Below, piece by piece: positions 7,481-9,089 of a DNA stretch of 9,089 nucleotides. Made by a program: the position numbers and the translations under genes. Numbering within the stretch: position 1 is the stretch's first letter; every line of letters begins with the position of its first letter. Where the stretch lies: the NCBI GenBank assembly GCA_938007945.1, contig CALLME010000288.1:1-9089 (forward strand), given 5' to 3'. The notes below the pieces were generated by a model that worked only from the letters and a program-made list of their open reading frames with translations, did no database searches and was not told the DNA's origin. The DNA comes from an uncultured Caulobacterales bacterium (GTDB lineage: Bacteria; Pseudomonadota; Alphaproteobacteria; Caulobacterales; Maricaulaceae).

Positions 7481-8590
7481 TTAAAATACCACAACGCTAC
7501 GAATGCTTTTGCCTTCATGCATCAGGTCGAAGCCTTTGTTGATGTCCTCTAATTTCAAGACATGGGTAATCATCGGGTCGATCTCGATTTTGCCGTTCAT
7601 ATACCAATCAACGATTTTGGGCACGTCTGTGCGACCCTTTGCGCCGCCAAAGGCTGTGCCTTTCCAGACGCGACCTGTGACAAGCTGAAATGGCCGTGTA
7701 GCGATTTCTTTGCCGGCTTCTGCCACACCAATCACGACAGAGACGCCCCACCCACGATGGCAAGCTTCTAACGCTTGACGCATAACGATGGTGTTGCCCG
7801 TGCAATCAAAGGTGAAATCCGCACCACCATCTGTTAGTGCGACGAGGTGCTCGACAATATCGCCGTCAATCTCATTAGGGTTGACAAAATGGGTCATGCC
7901 GAAACGTTCACCCCAGTCCTTTTTGTCGTTATTAATATCAACGCCGATGATTTTATTGGCCCCGACCATGCGCGCGGCCTGCAAGACGTTTAACCCAATG
8001 CCGCCAAGTCCAAAAACAATAACATTATCGCCTGCTTGCACTTTGGCCGTATTCGTCACCGCGCCAATACCTGTCGTGACCCCACAGCCGATATAGCAGC
8101 TCTTATCAAAAGGCGCGTCTTCGCGAATTTTAGCCACGGCAATCTCTGGCAAAACTGTGAAATTAGAAAAGGTCGAGCAGCCCATATAGTGATAGATTGT
8201 CTCGCCCTTATAGCTGAAACGGCTTGTCCCATCAGGCATCAATCCTTTGCCCTGTGTAGCCCGAATAGCGGTGCAGAGGTTAGTCTTTCCCGAAAGACAG
8301 GACTTACACTGGCGACATTCTGGCGTATAGAGCGGGATGACATGATCGCCAGGCTTGACCGAAGTGACACCCTTGCCAACTTCGCGCACAACGCCCGCGC
8401 CTTCATGACCCAGCACACTTGGGAACAGGCCTTCGCTATCAAGGCCGTCCAGCGTATAGGCGTCCGTATGGCAAATACCTGTCGCCATAATTTCGACAAG
8501 GACTTCGCCGTCCTTGGGGCCGGCTAAATCAAGCTCGACGATTTCCAGCGGTTTTTTGGCTTCAAAGGCCACGGCGGCGCGTGTTTTCAT
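7481..8590 (-). CDS. frmA: S-(hydroxymethyl)glutathione dehydrogenase (class III alcohol dehydrogenase)
   Basis: The 369-residue protein has the same length as E. coli FrmA and the complete class III signature. The catalytic zinc ligands are Cys40 (GICHTD), His62-Glu63 (GHEG) and Cys169. The structural zinc lobe has Cys92, Cys95, Cys98 and Cys106. The coenzyme fold has GLGGIG (194-199) with Asp218 for NAD. Asp51 and Arg110 are in the positions that hold S-hydroxymethylglutathione in this class. It oxidises the spontaneous formaldehyde-glutathione adduct to S-formylglutathione in the cytoplasm, and members also reduce S-nitrosoglutathione. The start has AAGGA on the - strand (8603-8599) 8 bases upstream. 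The usual partner, S-formylglutathione hydrolase, is not downstream: the gene is followed directly by a terminator, and no FrmR-like regulator is in the window. It is transcribed toward the alginate cluster and appears unrelated to it. Confidence 0.96.
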   Translation of the reverse strand: MKTRAAVAFEAKKPLEIVELDLAGPKDGEVLVEIMATGICHTDAYTLDGLDSEGLFPSVLGHEGAGVVREVGKGVTSVKPGDHVIPLYTPECRQCKSCLSGKTNLCTAIRATQGKGLMPDGTSRFSYKGETIYHYMGCSTFSNFTVLPEIAVAKIREDAPFDKSCYIGCGVTTGIGAVTNTAKVQAGDNVIVFGLGGIGLNVLQAARMVGANKIIGVDINNDKKDWGERFGMTHFVNPNEIDGDIVEHLVALTDGGADFTFDCTGNTIVMRQALEACHRGWGVSVVIGVAEAGKEIATRPFQLVTGRVWKGTAFGGAKGRTDVPKIVDWYMNGKIEIDPMITHVLKLEDINKGFDLMHEGKSIRSVVVF

Positions 8591-8616
8591 ATTCTAAATC
8601 CTTATTACTGCGCTCG

Positions 8617-8644
8617 ACCATAAGCGCGGAAATCTTTCAAGCAA
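8617..8644 (-). promoter_or_regulatory. Weak candidate promoter for frmA
   Basis: On the - strand TTGCTT (8644-8639) and TATGGT (8622-8617) are separated by 16 bases and resemble -35 and -10 elements. The match is partial. The site lies between the HU terminator and the frmA ribosome binding site, where a promoter is needed because the terminator cuts frmA off from HU. Confidence 0.25.
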
Positions 8645-8645
8645 C

Positions 8646-8674
8646 AAAAAAGCCGCCTGCGTGGGGCAGACGGC
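8646..8674 (-). terminator. Intrinsic terminator of the HU gene
   Basis: Read on the - strand, GCCGTCTGC (8674-8666) pairs with GCAGGCGGC (8660-8652) around a 5-base loop with one internal mismatch, followed by six T (8651-8646). It starts 25 bases past the HU stop codon and separates HU from frmA. Confidence 0.9.
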
Positions 8675-8699
8675 CTTTAATAAACGTTTGGAATAAAGA

Positions 8700-8966
8700 C
8701 TAGAGGTCTTTCAACGCCGCTGATGCTTTGAACTGAGCAGAGGTCTTCGCCTTGCTCATCATCATTTTGCCTGTCGATGGATTACGCATTTCGCGTGACG
8801 GGCGGTGTTTGGCAACAAACTGACCAAAACCAGGCAGGGCAACTCCGTTGCCGTCCTTAAGCTCAGCTGTTACAGTTTCGCAGAAAGCATTGACAAATTC
8901 GCCTGCTGCGCCCTGTGTTGTTCCACATTTGTCCGCAAGAGCGGCTACGAGTTCTTTTTTGTTCAT
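8700..8966 (-). CDS. hup: HU-family DNA-binding protein
   Basis: The 88-residue protein is about the usual HU length. It opens with MNKKELVAALADK, the first helix of HU, has LPGFGQF (44-50) at the turn into the beta arms, and RNPSTG (61-66), where Pro63 is the residue that wedges between DNA bases. It ends in FKASAALKDL, the standard C-terminal helix. HU is a dimeric, low-specificity nucleoid protein that bends DNA. The start codon has AGGGAG on the - strand (8979-8974) 7 bases upstream. The arm sequence is Met-rich (KMMMSKAK, 67-74), and two cysteines (14 and 29) are somewhat unusual for HU. The gene has its own terminator and a candidate CtrA-box promoter. IHF subunits are a less likely alternative given the overall match to HU. 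Confidence 0.93.
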   Translation of the reverse strand: MNKKELVAALADKCGTTQGAAGEFVNAFCETVTAELKDGNGVALPGFGQFVAKHRPSREMRNPSTGKMMMSKAKTSAQFKASAALKDL

Positions 8967-9015
8967 TTTAAGTCTCCCTAATCGATGAGGGCCCCGCTCT
9001 CATTGCGTAACCTCT

Positions 9016-9053
9016 GTTATATATCCTAACGAATAAGGTTAATGATGCGTTAA
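9016..9053 (-). promoter_or_regulatory. HU promoter with CtrA-like TTAA-N7-TTAA box
   Basis: On the - strand TTAA (9053-9050), seven bases, and TTAAC (9042-9038) exactly match the CtrA consensus of Alphaproteobacteria. A -10-like TATAAC (9021-9016) follows after 16 bases, so the second half-site overlaps the -35 position, as in many CtrA-activated promoters. The predicted leader is about 42 bases. The match is seen in sequence; regulation by CtrA is inference. Confidence 0.45.
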
Positions 9054-9077
9054 AACCTGCGTTATAGCGCGGTTTTA
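9051..9077. repeat. Inverted repeat upstream of HU, possible terminator of the next gene
   Basis: TAAAACC (9051-9057) plus GCG (9059-9061) can pair with CGC (9068-9070) plus GGTTTTA (9071-9077), giving a 10-bp stem with one bulged T and a 6-base loop. Either strand ends in a short T run within the stem. It could end a - strand gene lying to the right of the window. It overlaps the outer half of the CtrA-like box by three bases. Confidence 0.4.
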
Positions 9078-9089
9078 GGCTGTTTGAGT

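Noticed and set aside
8036..8527. 163-codon open frame on the + strand, opposite frmA
   Set aside because: It lies wholly antisense to a fully conserved gene, its translation resembles no family, and it lacks a convincing ribosome binding site.

Overview
The window looks like chromosomal DNA from a marine, Gram-negative alphaproteobacterium. The clues are a large TonB-dependent receptor of the kind abundant in Caulobacter-like and Hyphomonas-like bacteria, a glutathione-dependent formaldehyde dehydrogenase, a short HU protein, moderate GC content, and a CtrA-like TTAA-N7-TTAA box upstream of the HU gene. The assignment to a Maricaulales/Hyphomonadales-type lineage is inference from gene style, not a proven placement.

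Positions 2-7337 (+ strand) hold four genes that read as part of a polyuronate (most likely alginate) utilisation locus. They are the 3' part of a PL17-type oligoalginate lyase, an MFS transporter of the hexuronate/anion symporter type, a beta-hydroxyacid dehydrogenase-family reductase, and a TonB-dependent outer-membrane receptor. The first three are separated by only 35 and 41 bases and each later gene has its own ribosome binding site, so they probably form one operon. The receptor follows a 210-base gap with its own candidate promoter and a cluster of TGACTG hexamers that may be operator sites. A working model is: the receptor imports oligo-uronates into the periplasm, the lyase cuts them to unsaturated monouronate (which rearranges to DEH), the MFS permease carries the monomer across the inner membrane, and the reductase converts DEH to 2-keto-3-deoxygluconate. 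The kinase and aldolase that would follow are not in the window.

Positions 7338-7480 separate convergent transcription units and hold two strong hairpin terminators, one of them bidirectional. Positions 7481-8966 (- strand) hold two housekeeping genes, the class III alcohol dehydrogenase frmA/adhC and an HU-family DNA-binding protein, separated by an HU terminator. The last 123 bases are the HU upstream region, with the CtrA-like box, a -10-like element and an inverted repeat that may terminate a gene lying beyond the window.

I see no mobile element, CRISPR array, RNA gene or defence system. The points most worth checking are the unusual GRT substrate loop in the reductase, the TGACTG cluster before the receptor gene, and the CtrA-like box before HU.
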